Of a stretch of 64,000 nt of DNA, positions 49,001 to 59,372 are shown in pieces. The stretch covers positions 24,738,946 to 24,802,945 of the forward strand of contig OV121084.1 of assembly GCA_921293015.1 (NCBI GenBank). Direction: 5' to 3'. Numbering within the stretch: the first letter of the stretch is position 1; the number at the start of each line of letters is the position of its first letter. The notes under the pieces were generated by a model that was not told where the DNA came from, searched no databases, and saw only the letters and a list, made by a program, of their open reading frames with translations. Source of the DNA: Phorcus lineatus (Eukaryota > Mollusca > Gastropoda > Trochida > Trochidae). Position numbers and translations under genes: made by a program.

Positions 49001-52000
49001 GGTATTGGAGTTTCTTCAGTCCCGGCTGGATGCAGGTTTAGCAGCCTCTACGGTTAGGGGGTACTCTACCGCTATTTCGGCATTTCATGTACCGGTGGAT
49101 GGCGCCCTCTTAGGGGGTCATCCGATGGTCCAGCGCTTCCTAGCAGGTGTGGACAGGATTAGACCGCCTATTCGGCGAGTTAGTCCTACTTGGGAGTTAG
49201 CACATGTACTGGACTGGCTGTCAGGGCCGTCGTTCAGGGACCCTAGTGCTGTTTCCTTGCAGTTGTTGACGTGGAAGGCGGCCTTTTTAGTGGCGGTCAC
49301 GTCGGGCAGGCGGGTAGGATCCCGAGCTGACTGTCTTTCACAGAGACAGAGTCAGCATTAGACTGCCAGACTCGTACCGGCCAAAGGTTGATCATTCCTT
49401 CCATGTCTCGGCCCCGATAGAGCTGCCAGCAATGATGCAGCCAGCAGTCTCAGGGGTGAGGTCGGCGCAACCCCACATCTTAGATGTGCGTCGCACCCTC
49501 AAGTTATACATTAAAAGAACTAAGGAAATCCGTAAGGATAAACAGCTGTTCTGTTGCTACGGTGGAAATAAGTCCGGCCTACCGGCCTCAAAGCAGACCA
49601 TCTCAAGATGGATTGTTTCGGCTATTTATCTGGGGTACGTCCACAAGGGACTGCAGCCCCCAGAGGGATTGAATTCCCCTTCGGTTAGAGCGGTGGCAAC
49701 ATCGAAGGCTTACGCGGCGGCTCTGCCCATTGAAGAGATCTGCTCCGCCGCCATTTGGAGCCGGCCTAGCACGTTCGTAAGACATTACCAGTTAGACAAG
49801 CACTCAAGTGAGCGTGCTCGGTTTGGCAAGTCGGTTCTTTCCAGTGGGCAGAGTCGTGCACCCTCTAGCTGAGCGGGCTTTCGGGTGATGTTTTTACGGT
49901 GGTGGTTGTACTAACGTACTAACTTCTAACAGTGAAATGCACATTATGGGCCCTGGCGGCAGACACCCGAAGGGTGTTGTCTGCAGGGATAATGATTGTT
50001 TTAAAGAAGTCCCCTAGTACCTTCTTTCAAAAAGAGGAGGGGGGGGGGGGGGGGCGTTTTGGCTAAATGTCGTAAGCAGGCTTGTTTAGCCAGTATGAGT
50101 AGGTCCCAGGGTCAGTGCCTGGAGGTAGTCCCGGCGGCAGATTTACCCATGAGATCTGGTAAGTGTAATTTACGCTTTTTCCCTTGTATAGGGGTTAGTT
50201 GAGCTGCAGACAGAAGACCACTACCATGAAATTGTCTCTGGGAGTCTCTTTTTATGCAGTAGTACCCCAAGGAGGATCCCTTCCTGAAAAAGAATCGAAC
50301 AAACCTGCAGAGGTTTCTGATTCTTTGAAGGGGATCCTCCTTGGGGTAAGGCCACCCACCTCCCCTTATTCTGTCTGGTTATGCTAGATTGATAAGTGGT
50401 TTGCTAATGGAGTTACCGGCCCTGGCGGACCAGTTATCGCCAGGGAAGGGGCCCTGTTAGGGTGGTGGAAAGTACAAAAACACGTTTTGAGTGGTTTTTT
50501 GTATATTTTTTATTGAAAAAATAGTCACAACCTGTCATGTAGCAAAAATATACAGATTTTATGCAGTAGTACCCCAAGGAGGATCCCCTTCAAAGAATCA
50601 GAAACCTCTGCAGGTTTGTTCGAATTTTTTATACTGACCCCACTTCTGGGATGCAGTATAAGAAGTGGGGTAAGTATTTTAGATATCTAACATATTTAGA
50701 TTTTAATAATTTTGAGAATACAACATATATATGGTAATATATTTCAATATGTAGGAAGTTGATGAGATCTCTCAACATGATATGAAAAGGCTCTTATTAT
50801 GTAAGGAAGATCTTTCTTGACAGATGCATGTTATGAATTACAGAAAGAGGTTATCGGTGCGCTGCCCAAGTTGATCAAACTGAACCCAATGGTGGTGAAG
50901 GAGGTGTTCCACAGACTGATGGGCGGATATGGTACGTGTTGGCTCGATTTGTTGTCTGTGAATACCATTTATCAATCCTTCAGTGGACTTCCACAACAGT
51001 TGAGGAACGTTATCTCTAATAACACCTTCAGAAAAGCTGATAATACCCATCTATTCCAGCAAACAATCACAAACTAGACTGAAGTCTATATTTGTGCAAA
51101 GCGCCTTAGATTAGAGTCTGATTAACAACAAAGTTTGTATAAAGTTGTGATTTTTATGGCATTAATATTGTCTTAGAAGTGCTCAACGGGAACATAAAAA
51201 AATGTTGTAAATTCAACTCCGATGTCAAGTTTGAGTGTCTTTTGTTGAATCAAGGAAATGACTGCCCAATACACATAGCTGAAAATAATGTCAAAAGAGA
51301 CACTTCTAAGACACTCCTTTACTGTTTGAGGACTGATGTCGTAGAGGTGCTGTTTATAGAACAGTGTCATGCCAGGGCAGTTGTCTTATGATGTATAGCA
51401 TTAATGCACAAATCTGCACATGGCTTAGGATTTACTGTTATTTCCGACTAAAAAAGGAATGGTTAGACATATTAATATATTCTAATCTAATATTCTGTTG
51501 GGCCTATATGTGGACATTTGTATCAATCTTGTTCTGAAATTTTGTATTGTAGTTACTCTTGTATGAATATGTTAAACTATTCAATATTCTGTATGACAGG
51601 AGACAGCACAGCGAGCTACACGTCCCCACTGACTCCCGCGGAGCTGCTAGTGGCCCTACATAACATCGACCCTGTCAAGTGTGACATGAAGACTATCATC
51701 AAGGGTATGCTAAGTGCTTTTGTGTTTTCAGTGTAATTAAGTTTGTAGAAAATTAATTGTAATTCAGCTTTTGGCCTCAGTATGCTTTATATAAGAATAG
51801 AAGGTTGAAACTTTATGTCCTTAACCTTTTGGCCTGCAGGTCTGTTTTTGATATCCTTAGTTGCTGGTGACCAAGACTGATGTATTTCTGTTGTCAATGA
51901 GAAATGATTTCTGTAAAAAAAAATTTAGGCTTAAAGTTAAGTTTGATTAGAGAAGAGTTCTAAATATATATATATTTATGTAAGTAAAATGTTTTTTAAA

Positions 52001-55000
52001 AATTACATTCCCTTCTAGCGGCGAACCTGTGCTTCAGTGAGAAGGCAATCTACACACAGGAAGTGCTGGCCATTGTCATGCAGCAGTTAATGGAGCAGAC
52101 TCCTCTCCCCACCTTGCTGATGCGTACAGTGCTGCAGAGTTTGTCTATGTATCCCAGACTCCTCGGCTTCGTCATGAACATCCTCAATCGGCTCATTACA
52201 AAACAGGTGCAGTTTATGTTTGAAACTTTAAAAACTTTATCAATGTTTTGTGATTTTAAATCAAAATATCTAATTTCATGAATTAGCCAATTTTGAGTTG
52301 TCTTTATCCTTGCAGTCAAGTAGATAGAATTAACAGTTAGAGATATCTGCAATATACTTGAGAACTCCCTGTCCAGTGACTATATTGTCATTCATAATCC
52401 GACATTTCTCTTGTACAGGTATGGAAGCAGAAGAAGGTTTGGGAGGGGTTCGTCAAGTGCTGTCAGCGCACCAAGCCCCAGTCCTACCAGGTTTTGCTTC
52501 AGCTCCCAGCATCCCAACTCAAGAACGCCTTCGAGATCTGCCCCGACCTCCGCGAACCTCTCCTATGCCATGTCAAGGCCTTTACCTCCCACCAGGTCAG
52601 AGTTCATCTCGCATATTTTACTCAATGTTTTATTGTGGAGAAAAGGAGTTTTGCTCAGAGTAACACAGCACATGGGTAATAGTGAGGATAAATATGTTTA
52701 GTATTTTTCTTCATCAAATGAACCCTGCAGTGTTCATGATAAAAAGTTATACGTTACAGAAAGATAAAGGTGTTTTGCTTACCTTTTAAATATTGAAAAT
52801 TACAGTAAATTAACCTGCTACCTGATGGTCAAATTATGTATTAGTATATATGTTTTACCTGTGGCCGAGATATTATTCATGTAAATGAGCCAATCTGAAT
52901 GGTCTTGTATTTAGTAATAAAGAGCTTAAAGATAAAACAAATGAAAACTTATTTAATTTACTATAGACAAAGTGTAAAATAGTAGCAGAAGATGATATTA
53001 CAGAAACAATATAGCTTTTTTCAAAATCTTTGTATTGCTACATTCTTTTGATTTCATAGCTAGGAATTCCGAGTAAATGAATATTCTACTTCCTTTACAG
53101 CAAGCCCACATTCCGAAGGCCATAATGACTGTTCTCGAGACAGACCCGGCAGAGGAACTGAGGAAAGTGGAGGCCGCTCGTCTGGAGGCAGAGAGGAAAG
53201 CAAAGGAGAAAGAAGACGAGGAAAGATTCCAAAAGTTAGAGGCGGAGAGAATAGCTCGGGAGACAGCAGAAAAGGAGAGACAAGAGAACTTAAAAGCTCA
53301 GCGAGAGGAAAGAGAGAAGGCAAAGAAAGAAAAGGAGAAATTAGAAGCCGAGAAGAAGGAGAAGGAATTGAAAGAGAAGGAAAAGTTAGAGGCTGAAAAG
53401 AAAGAGAAGGAAAGAAAGGAAAAAGAAAAAATAGATGCTGATAAAAAAGAGAAAGAAAGGTTAGATGCCGAGAAGGAGAAAGAAAAAGATGATCGGTTAG
53501 AAGCAGAAAGGAAGGAGAAGGAGATGAAGGAAGAGGCAGCAAGAATCAAGGAGGCAGAGGAGAAAATACAGAAAGAAAGAGAAAAGGAGGCACAGGAAAA
53601 GGCTGAATTGAAGCTGAAGGAAGAATTGGAAAATGAGAAGCGGGAGAGTGAAAAGCTTGAAAAAGACAGACTTGACAAAGAGAGACTAGAGAAAGAAACA
53701 GTGGAAAAGGAGGAAAAACAGAAAGAAGAGAAGATGAAAGAAGCGGTTACAAAGGAGACGAGTGAGAGTGAAGAAAGAGAAGGAATGGAGGAGATGGAAG
53801 TGATTGATGAAGTGGGACTGACGGACGAAGCCCCAGAACCAAGATCTGAGGTGTGTGTTAACTTTTACCAGGGAGGTGGAACATAACATTCCCCAGCAGT
53901 AATGATTGTTATTGTAATTTTGTGATGTAATCATTAGACTGGTAAGTATTCTTATTCAGGATATCAATGGCATGCCTCCCATATTGGTGGCCAAACTACA
54001 TAAATCACAGTTAAGTTGGGCCTGCAATTTGAGTTTAAGTGCCAGTTAAAAGTAAGGTGGCACTGTTGCAGTAGATGATTTTATAGCTTTTGGCTTATCT
54101 GCACAATCAATAAAGAACAATGTTATCCAAAGAGATCCCAAGATTAGATAATGAATTCAAAACCTAATCCTTAGCTCTCCTTACAACTTCACTCCTTTCA
54201 CTTTTTAATAAAATTGTATTCCTTGCATTAAACACTGGTGAGTAAAAGCTCGTTTTGTTGGATTTTAAGAAATGGGTTAGCACCATGTGATTGAAAAGGT
54301 CAAAGGTTAAGAAAAATGAAATATTGTTAATGTAATGAAAGTAACCTTAAACAATTTACACTTATTAATGGCACTTTGATTTTTACCTTTTGCTACAACT
54401 TTGACTTAATTTAACCAACCAGTTTAAACTTGTATAAGCACAGAGGATTATAGTATATATTCGGTGCTTGTAGTAGAGTGAATGTTTTTATTGATGAATT
54501 GCACCAACCCCTTTCCTCATTCATTTGTAAACCAAACCCGGTCTCCCAACCATTGAAAACTCCTAGATCTAGAACTGTTGTATATCTATAAGATAGTAAA
54601 CATCTGCCTATGTGTTTCTACAGTTGTCTGAGGAAGGTGTAAGCACAGAGACAGAAGCAATGGAGACTGCAGAGAGTTCTTTCGGAGACACTTCTGTGGA
54701 AACTGCAGCAGAAGCTGAAGAGGAGCCAGCAGCCCAGGACGAGGAGGAGGAGGAGGCAATGGAAGAGTCTGGGGAGCAGGTGGGTGTCTCCTTCTTACAC
54801 GTCGGGTCCTCATCATGAGCTTTCAGGACCTCTGGGCTATCTTAGTACTTGTCTGTGGTTTTGGAATCATGTGATCCTCTTGGTTGAGTTGAGACTCTGT
54901 GTCTTGTTGTGGCAGCTCATATGTTAAAGTCATAGTCTCATTTTTGTAAGGCAACTAAACTGAACAAATTATTCTTCACGAACAAAATCTGATCACTAAC

Positions 55001-56294
55001 ACAAATATTTCCTGTCGCGTTTGCAAAGATTTTCATTTTATGCCAGTTTTACAGTTTTGGATGAAGCAGCTTATTGGCGTATGCCGTTTCAGACCGATGA
55101 GGTATCGAATCAAGTGCAATTGCATCGCGAGTGCGAAACACTGGAACTCTAGTAATTGCAGCGCCAATTCTTATGACAGACACATTCTTCATTGAGTTTA
55201 CCATCTTTTTGTTATTTCTGTATTTGAAAAAAGGTAAATTAATAGCTATTTTCATTGGATAGTCAGCTGCGAAATTTTATGTGTTCTTCGTCACGGCCTT
55301 AGCGAAATGACGTGGTAAGGACTAACGCTCGCCAAAGACGTAATATTAGGGTAGGGTAGGGTAGTTTGAACTTCATTATTGAGGGCTAGAATGCCTGCAG
55401 AGTTCTGAAAATTGTTGCAAACGTCAGGGGAAAGTTTTCTGTGAGTGGTGAACTATTTGCATTACAATTTGCCTTGCAAAAATGAGACTATGACTTTAAG
55501 GTCATTATCTTGGAAGATAAAGAGTTCTGGATTGGTCTTGAGTACCCAGTTTGCTTGAATTAATGCCCCTTTAACCTAGTTTTCAGACCACTTTCAGACT
55601 TGTGTCTTTAAGAGAGTATGATTATCCATCTAAGATTTTTGTTAAGTCATTCCATCATATCATCACCGATTATTTGAGACACTGCATAAGTCATACCCCT
55701 TGGATCTGTTTGAAATGAGTACTCATTTCAAAACCAAGCTTCACTTCAAGGAAATAAAATAGTCTGGAAGCTTGAGGGAACACATGAGGAGGACGAGGGG
55801 TCAACAAAACCTATTGGGGGGAGGATTCTATTATGGTTTTCAGGATTCTTGACTATTCTCAGGGTGTATCTAGAGGCTGGTTCTTTGCGATAATGAATGA
55901 GATCAATTCCTAATCTTCTACCATGTTCTCAATATTGTAGTAAGTCAATAAAATTATACTAATAAAGTTCTAAAAACTAATTGTCTTGGAACTGTAGCTA
56001 AGAATATTCCCATTCTGAAGTAGAATTTCCATCAGTGTATCTGCCCATGACTCCTTCAATCTCTGTATTGTCGTGTCACCGATTGTGCGATATTAAAATC
56101 CTTGTACAGAATTTTTTTTTTTTTTATATAGATCCACAAGCAGGACGTGCTTGAACATTGTACATGTGTTTTTGCTTCTCTCTTTCCAGGAGTCCCAGTC
56201 CCCAAAGAAAGGTGCGCGTGGTCGACGCGGGCGTGGAGGGAAGGCTGGAGCCAAATCTTCTGGGACTAGGCGCAGCTCTCGGACGCGGAAATAA
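31041..56294 (+). CDS. SYMPK: Symplekin, mRNA 3'-end processing scaffold
   Basis: Symplekin holds together CPSF, CstF and the histone pre-mRNA cleavage complex in the nucleus. Coding exons: 31041-31142, 31469-31537, 31952-32005, 32646-32719, 33084-33210, 33464-33570, 33986-34049, 34422-34573, 36192-36289, 36469-36623, 37293-37382, 37943-38113, 38221-38379, 38682-38781, 39366-39430, 39805-39925, 40508-40594, 41099-41294, 41673-41754, 42386-42499, 42942-43010, 43375-43471, 43872-43965, 44464-44533, 45056-45164, 45623-45723, 50844-50931, 51600-51704, 52019-52206, 52419-52595, 53101-53850, 54624-54779, 56190-56294. They sum to 4,296 nt (1,431 aa), all with GT-AG borders and matching phases. Residues about 30-335 are the HEAT-type N-terminal domain that contacts Ssu72. 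About 875-1095 is the symplekin C-terminal domain ([39 protein letters not shown]). Residues 1096-1431 are a Lys/Glu-rich tail ending [13 protein letters not shown]. The human protein is 1,274 aa; the excess is mainly the tail. Start [22 protein letters not shown]. Confidence 0.93.
32075..32254. mobile_element. Pogo/Tigger-like MITE in symplekin intron 3
   Basis: A 180-bp segment begins TACAGTCCAACCTTGTTTATCC and ends GGGTAAGCGAGGTTAGACTG followed by TA. The ends are imperfect inverted repeats with TA at the borders, and internal sub-repeats read cgtc(t/c)ggatagcaag. These features fit non-autonomous pogo/Tigger elements. Confidence 0.65.
34689..35996. mobile_element. hAT-like non-autonomous element in symplekin intron 8
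   Basis: The left end is CAGTGTTTGCATTAAAATAA and the right end, reverse-complemented, is CAGTGTTCGAAATAGTCGCT, a 10-bp near-match typical of hAT termini. The expected 8-bp duplication is only approximate (gctgtgcc on the left; gcctgtgcc, displaced by two bases, on the right). Short ggcc-rich segments lie just inside both ends. No transposase was found inside. Confidence 0.4.
45839..46040. repeat. Left inverted terminal repeat of the DIRS element
   Basis: It begins gggatcctccttggggtact and ends ccacttatcaatct. Its reverse complement is found at 50386-50587 with the same length (202 bp) and almost no visible differences. The extra terminal bases attctttttcaggaa lie just outside, on the left. 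Confidence 0.92.
46629..46895 (+). CDS. DIRS gag-like N-terminal zinc-finger frame (truncated)
   Basis: This 88-aa frame starts [20 protein letters not shown] and carries a Cys/His cluster ([26 protein letters not shown]) followed by a basic KKKRQ. Such clusters open the gag-like protein of animal DIRS elements. The frame ends soon after LTPPSKSG, and the following sequence ([20 protein letters not shown], 46870-47097) continues in another frame, so central gag sequence has probably been lost. Confidence 0.6.
   Translation: MFGLQSFKKCVDCGVNIPQADGHEACLPCLVTRGHVDSDCSLCNGFCAKTKKKRQVDTIFYKGMLEAGQELRGLTPPSKSGGTARPPV
46870..47335 (+). pseudogene. DIRS remnant between gag and reverse transcriptase, frame-broken
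   Basis: Three frames in turn carry element-like protein: [20 protein letters not shown] (46870-47097), then [20 protein letters not shown] and [12 protein letters not shown] (from about 47077), then [20 protein letters not shown] (47268-47330). The last two are the standard lead-in to the DIRS reverse transcriptase. The sequence breaks off at EETG, where FYSRLF-like residues would be expected, because the neighbouring segment is inverted. Confidence 0.7.
47335..48371 (-). pseudogene. DIRS reverse transcriptase and RNase H, inverted segment
   Basis: On the minus strand the order is [35 protein letters not shown], the catalytic box HPYLDDWL, and [14 protein letters not shown]. The RNase H boxes follow: [24 protein letters not shown] and [12 protein letters not shown]. 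The segment stops at QFHLLCDR. The next expected residues ([16 protein letters not shown]) are on the plus strand at 48364. So this block of about 1.04 kb is inverted within its own element. The first reverse transcriptase motif, before FKMETL, is missing. The open frame runs on to 46934, but that part is antisense to the lead-in region. Confidence 0.88.
48364..48996 (+). CDS. DIRS RNase H C-terminal region
   Basis: It starts [20 protein letters not shown], continues [56 protein letters not shown] residues and [15 protein letters not shown], and stops at 48994-48996. This is the usual post-RNase H tail of DIRS polyproteins (EWxLH, VDLFA, DPxA...DW, HPNP boxes). It overlaps the start of the tyrosine recombinase, which is read in another frame, as is common in DIRS elements. 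It is cut off from its reverse transcriptase by the inversion. Confidence 0.75.
   Translation, partial: YLPGVDNVRADALSRRILAPHEWMLHREIFGLISQLYGSFQVDLFVSGVTNQTPVFCSRIPDPNALASVAFAIDWTGRVLWAFPPMPLIPRVLSQVGKQPPQLLVLMTPLWTAQSWFPSVLGYLVQPPVLLPCLPDLLTQEGAPHPNPRIQWVAWPLSGIASRRAVFLHELQTQYWLRGGIQRTFSTKIDGPVMRAGVAVEGFLIPFLRA
48837..49872 (+). pseudogene. DIRS tyrosine recombinase, one nonsense codon and one frameshift
   Basis: The N-terminal SAM-like core reads [20 protein letters not shown] and [14 protein letters not shown], then hits an in-frame TGA at 48963-48965, and resumes [20 protein letters not shown] and [19 protein letters not shown]. The catalytic domain has TSGRRVG (first Arg) at about 49300. 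A one-base shift near 49317 moves the frame to [32 protein letters not shown], and the C-terminal box [20 protein letters not shown] with the nucleophilic Tyr. The box around [14 protein letters not shown] corresponds to the HxxR region but lacks the usual histidine. The stop is at 49870-49872. Confidence 0.85.
50039..50054. repeat. Poly-G run
   Basis: About 16 consecutive G residues lie in the DIRS 3' non-coding part. They are prone to length errors in sequencing and could affect assembly here. Confidence 0.9.
50251..50347. repeat. Internal complementary region of the DIRS element
   Basis: The first half (ttatgcagtagtaccccaag to ctgaaaaagaat) is the reverse complement of the element's left end (from attctttttcaggaaggg). 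The second half (cgaacaaacctgcagagg to ctccttggggta) is the reverse complement of the right end (taccccaaggaggatccc to ctgcaggtttgttcg). This junction lets the two ends be bridged during replication through a circle. Confidence 0.9.
50386..50587. repeat. Right inverted terminal repeat of the DIRS element
   Basis: It begins agattgataagtggtttgct and runs to aaggaggatccc. It is the reverse complement of 45839-46040. The right end then extends to about 50622 (ccttcaaagaatcagaaacc, ctctgcaggtttgttcg) beyond the repeat. Confidence 0.92.
54928..55495. mobile_element. TTAA-target inverted-repeat element, family C, in symplekin intron 32
   Basis: TTAA at 54924-54927 and 55496-55499 flanks termini AGTCATAGTCTCATTTTTGT and, reverse-complemented, AGTCATAGTCTCATTTTTGC; the match continues through AAGGCAA. 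The inverted repeats span about 27 bp with one mismatch. It is 568 bp long and has no transposase. The termini differ from families A and B. Confidence 0.85.
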
Positions 56295-56509
56295 GGAACT
56301 TGACCCTCTGTGACTTTAAAAGTGCTTTTTGTGGCTATGAGAGACGCTATTATCGTTGGTGATTACATTGGAGTTTGCTTTTGTTTACAACATGAGAATC
56401 TAGATTCCTTACGTGATGTTTGGATTTCTTTGTGGGAAGATCACAAAAACCAAATAAGATTTCATGAAAAGACAAGGTTTTGTTAAGAGTATATGTATGA
56501 ACATTGAAT

Positions 56510-56515
56510 AATAAA
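56510..56515 (+). terminator. Polyadenylation signal of symplekin
   Basis: AATAAA lies 216 bases after the stop codon, in a 3' untranslated region of ordinary length. Confidence 0.65.
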
Positions 56516-56539
56516 GTCCTACATCTGATGTTTCATCAT

Positions 56540-57900
56540 TGAAAGTGCTTATTGTACAACTTTGTTATTATGTTTGTTAACAAGAATATTTTTGTTTCGA
56601 GACAAGTAATTACAGACACTTTAACAGAGTTTTGGAGACATCTCCAACAAAGATGTTGATAGTGGAGATTTTGACTCTGAGTTAGTGGTTATGATTTCTT
56701 CTTCTATTGATAAGGGAAGTTTTGTTTCATTTATGGAAGCAAATTTTGTTTGCTATAAATGATAGGATTATGAAAGATTTAAGTACCTTTGAATGAATGA
56801 TAGTTAAGAAAACATAGTATGTTAATGACAGTTATATTGAAATTGTTATTATAAGTGTTGGTCTTCAACAGTGTCTTGCAAATATATAGCTTTGCAGCGG
56901 GTAAGATGAGTTGAAAAAAATAAATGATTTGAAAACATTGCCATTGCAGGAGAAAAGGTTGTACAATACTCGAAGTTCAAGGTTTTGTGTCTAACTGAAC
57001 ATGTTGTACACTGTAAATGTATGTCCATGCTGAACATTTCATAAATCGTGAACATCTTGTAAATAATTCAACAATACGGATTAAACTGTATGAAACACTA
57101 CTGTCTTGAGTGTGATTCTTACTAACAGCAATATGTAAACGAGCTGTGTTTATATAATCTACAAAACTGTTTTCACCGCAAGAATAAATCATAAAACAAA
57201 AAATGGAGGAAGACCTAAGGTATGCTATGAGGAGTGACAGTTCCTGAACATATGTGCCTCCACTAAAGGATAGGTAAGGATGGCTATGTTTAAACTAAAT
57301 GTCTTGGAAGGATACACCTCATTTCCTATTAACAAGAAAATTTCAGCGCCACACGAATATGCTTTATTTGCATGATACCGAATATTATGGAAAATAGAGA
57401 ATCAGCATAACTTATTTTCATAGTATACAGTTATGCACTGATGATGATGATGATGCCCCCCAAAAAATAAGACTTGGCATAAATAACCATACTGTTAATA
57501 GTTTTGTAATTAAGTTGAAAATTATCATTTATACCAATCTGACCATCAGTAAAACTTCCTTTCATAATGATGATCATTAAAAATACAGATTTAATGCTTA
57601 CTGTCTGGAGATACAGCCAGCTTTGCACGTGCAAGATGGGTCATCAATATCACATTGGCTTTCTTATAAGCCAATATGTCTATATTTATGTATGATAGTA
57701 GTCTATTTCGGCAATCTTGTATCAAAGATTTATTTCTTTTTATCTGATGTCTTGAAATGATTGGTCAAGGAAGACGACATACTAGGCGTTTTCTGCTGAA
57801 AAAGTTTGCTAAGAGCTAGTCAAACAAGCAGAAAAGTGAGCCCACGACCGTATATCATCAGTCGGACAAATATTTGAGCTAAGAAATACTTCAGAATTTA
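56540..57900. other. Intergenic stretch downstream of symplekin
   Basis: AT-rich, no gene recognised. Short open frames lack splice context and motifs. Confidence 0.45.
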
Positions 57901-57902
57901 AG

Positions 57903-58250
57903 AGTCATGAAACCATCGAACAAAATGTCCCACACTTGATCAATCGGATTAAGATCCGGACCGATGGATGGCCATGGAACCACTGGCCTCAACCGCATTT
58001 CTTCCAAGAATTGGACATCACGGGAAATGTATGGCAATGCATTCTCATCCATAAAGACAAGTTTTGTAGCAAAAGGATAGTTATCAAGATGTGGGATAAT
58101 AGCCCAATCAAGGATCTCCTATTTGGACCGAAGTCCATTAAGTTTTCTGTGAACGGTAATGATGTCCATCCTGCAGGTCCATGCAAGCTCATAGCATTAT
58201 TGATCCTTCTCAGAGGAAACCGTCTCCTTGAAATCACAGGAAACAAAAGC
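57903..58250 (-). pseudogene. Tc1/mariner-type transposase remnant
   Basis: On the minus strand: TCRMDIITVHRKLNGLRSK, a stop codon, EILDWAIIPHLDNYPFATKL, then VFMDENALPYISRDVQFLEE and PWPSIGPDLNPIDQVWDIL. These are the second and third catalytic blocks of Tc1-like DDE transposases (usual forms QDNAPxH and WPxxSPDLNPIE). Here the DN block is DEN and the final acidic residue is Asp. The DNA-binding half and both termini are not evident. Confidence 0.75.
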
Positions 58251-59372
58251 TGAATAACTTTGCCTCTAGATACACACGTGTATGACCGTTGTTATAAAAG
58301 TCCACCCTCCTCCATAATGTGGTGTTCCAACAAACACGCTTATTACACAAGGCAAGCTATTTACCTGCTTTATGGGCTGAAGACAGATTGGGTCGCTAAA
58401 AGGTCTTCTCGCCCTTTGGCTTTAACCTGCCGCTTTCAGTCGATATCGGACAAACTTACAGGAGGTGGTTCTCCCTGGTACTCATTGTTGCCTTTACAAT
58501 TTGCTTGAATCCCGCGATCAGCCCCGTATAGGCAACAACTGGGCTCGATCCTCACGTATAGTTGCCTATCGGGATCTACCAGGTCTTTAACATCTTTAGT
58601 AGCCCTGACATATATTATCATGACATAAGTATGCCTATTCTCTCCAAACAGAGGTAGTTCAGTCATTAATTCCATTAAAACCTCTGTCTTAATTCGAAGG
58701 TTTCTTGGTCACGAAATCAAAGTTAGTTGTGCAATCAACGACACCGTTTCAACAGTTATCATTCAAATCGCCTTAGTTATTTCCGTTACCTTTCCAAAAG
58801 CTTAACTTTATTCGAATATGCACCTTGCACTTTGAGTTGTCTTTAAAGAACACAAACGCCGCATTTTGCGAATGCACAGGCCTTTGTGACAACAAATTTG
58901 TTATTCATGCATTCGTTGTTTTCATTGACTGAAATATAGCCAGGTAGTATAAGTTTTAATATTGTCTCGCTAGGGGAAACTGCCGAACCATCGTAGTAAG
59001 ACAGAAGTTGTATAGAAATTTAGGACGGAGCTACCTCTGTCGGGAGAGAATGAAGTATGCCCGGAATTTGATAATTAGTCCTATAATGTTTCAGCGTTAC
59101 TATGTCTGAACACCGTACAATAGGTGTAATTTTCGAAGATACAGGGAGTTCATGTAAACTGAAAATCAAAAGAAAGTTCTCATTAATTGTTTGATCATTA
59201 TTTTAAAACAACGAAAAAAATTAGAAACCTGGCATAAATTTCCACTTTTAAATGCAGATTTCCTTAGAATGCTGAAGCACTGGATTTGACGTTGATAAAA
59301 CCAGCTTTACAAGAACACCATCCAAAGACAGCAGAGATTCAAATACCCGTTTTTCATGTACCGTTTTACATG
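58251..59372. other. Intergenic stretch
   Basis: No gene recognised. The part next to the Tc1 remnant may include decayed upstream transposase sequence that I cannot align. Confidence 0.4.

Larger units (their letters stand above)
45824..50622 (+). mobile_element. DIRS-type tyrosine-recombinase retrotransposon in symplekin intron 26
   Basis: A 4.8-kb element lies between symplekin exons 26 and 27. It has 202-bp inverted terminal repeats, a gag-like zinc-finger frame, reverse transcriptase plus RNase H, a tyrosine recombinase and an internal complementary region near the right end. Inverted ends plus an internal complementary region and a tyrosine recombinase instead of an integrase are diagnostic of DIRS elements, which integrate from a circular intermediate and usually leave no target duplication. 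I see no duplication here. The copy is broken: an internal inversion, a probable gag deletion, a stop codon and a frameshift. I see no methyltransferase domain. Confidence 0.93.

Noticed and set aside
53060..53678. Serine/phenylalanine-rich frames antisense to symplekin exon 31
   Set aside because: They are the complement of the Lys/Glu-rich coding repeat and have no other support.
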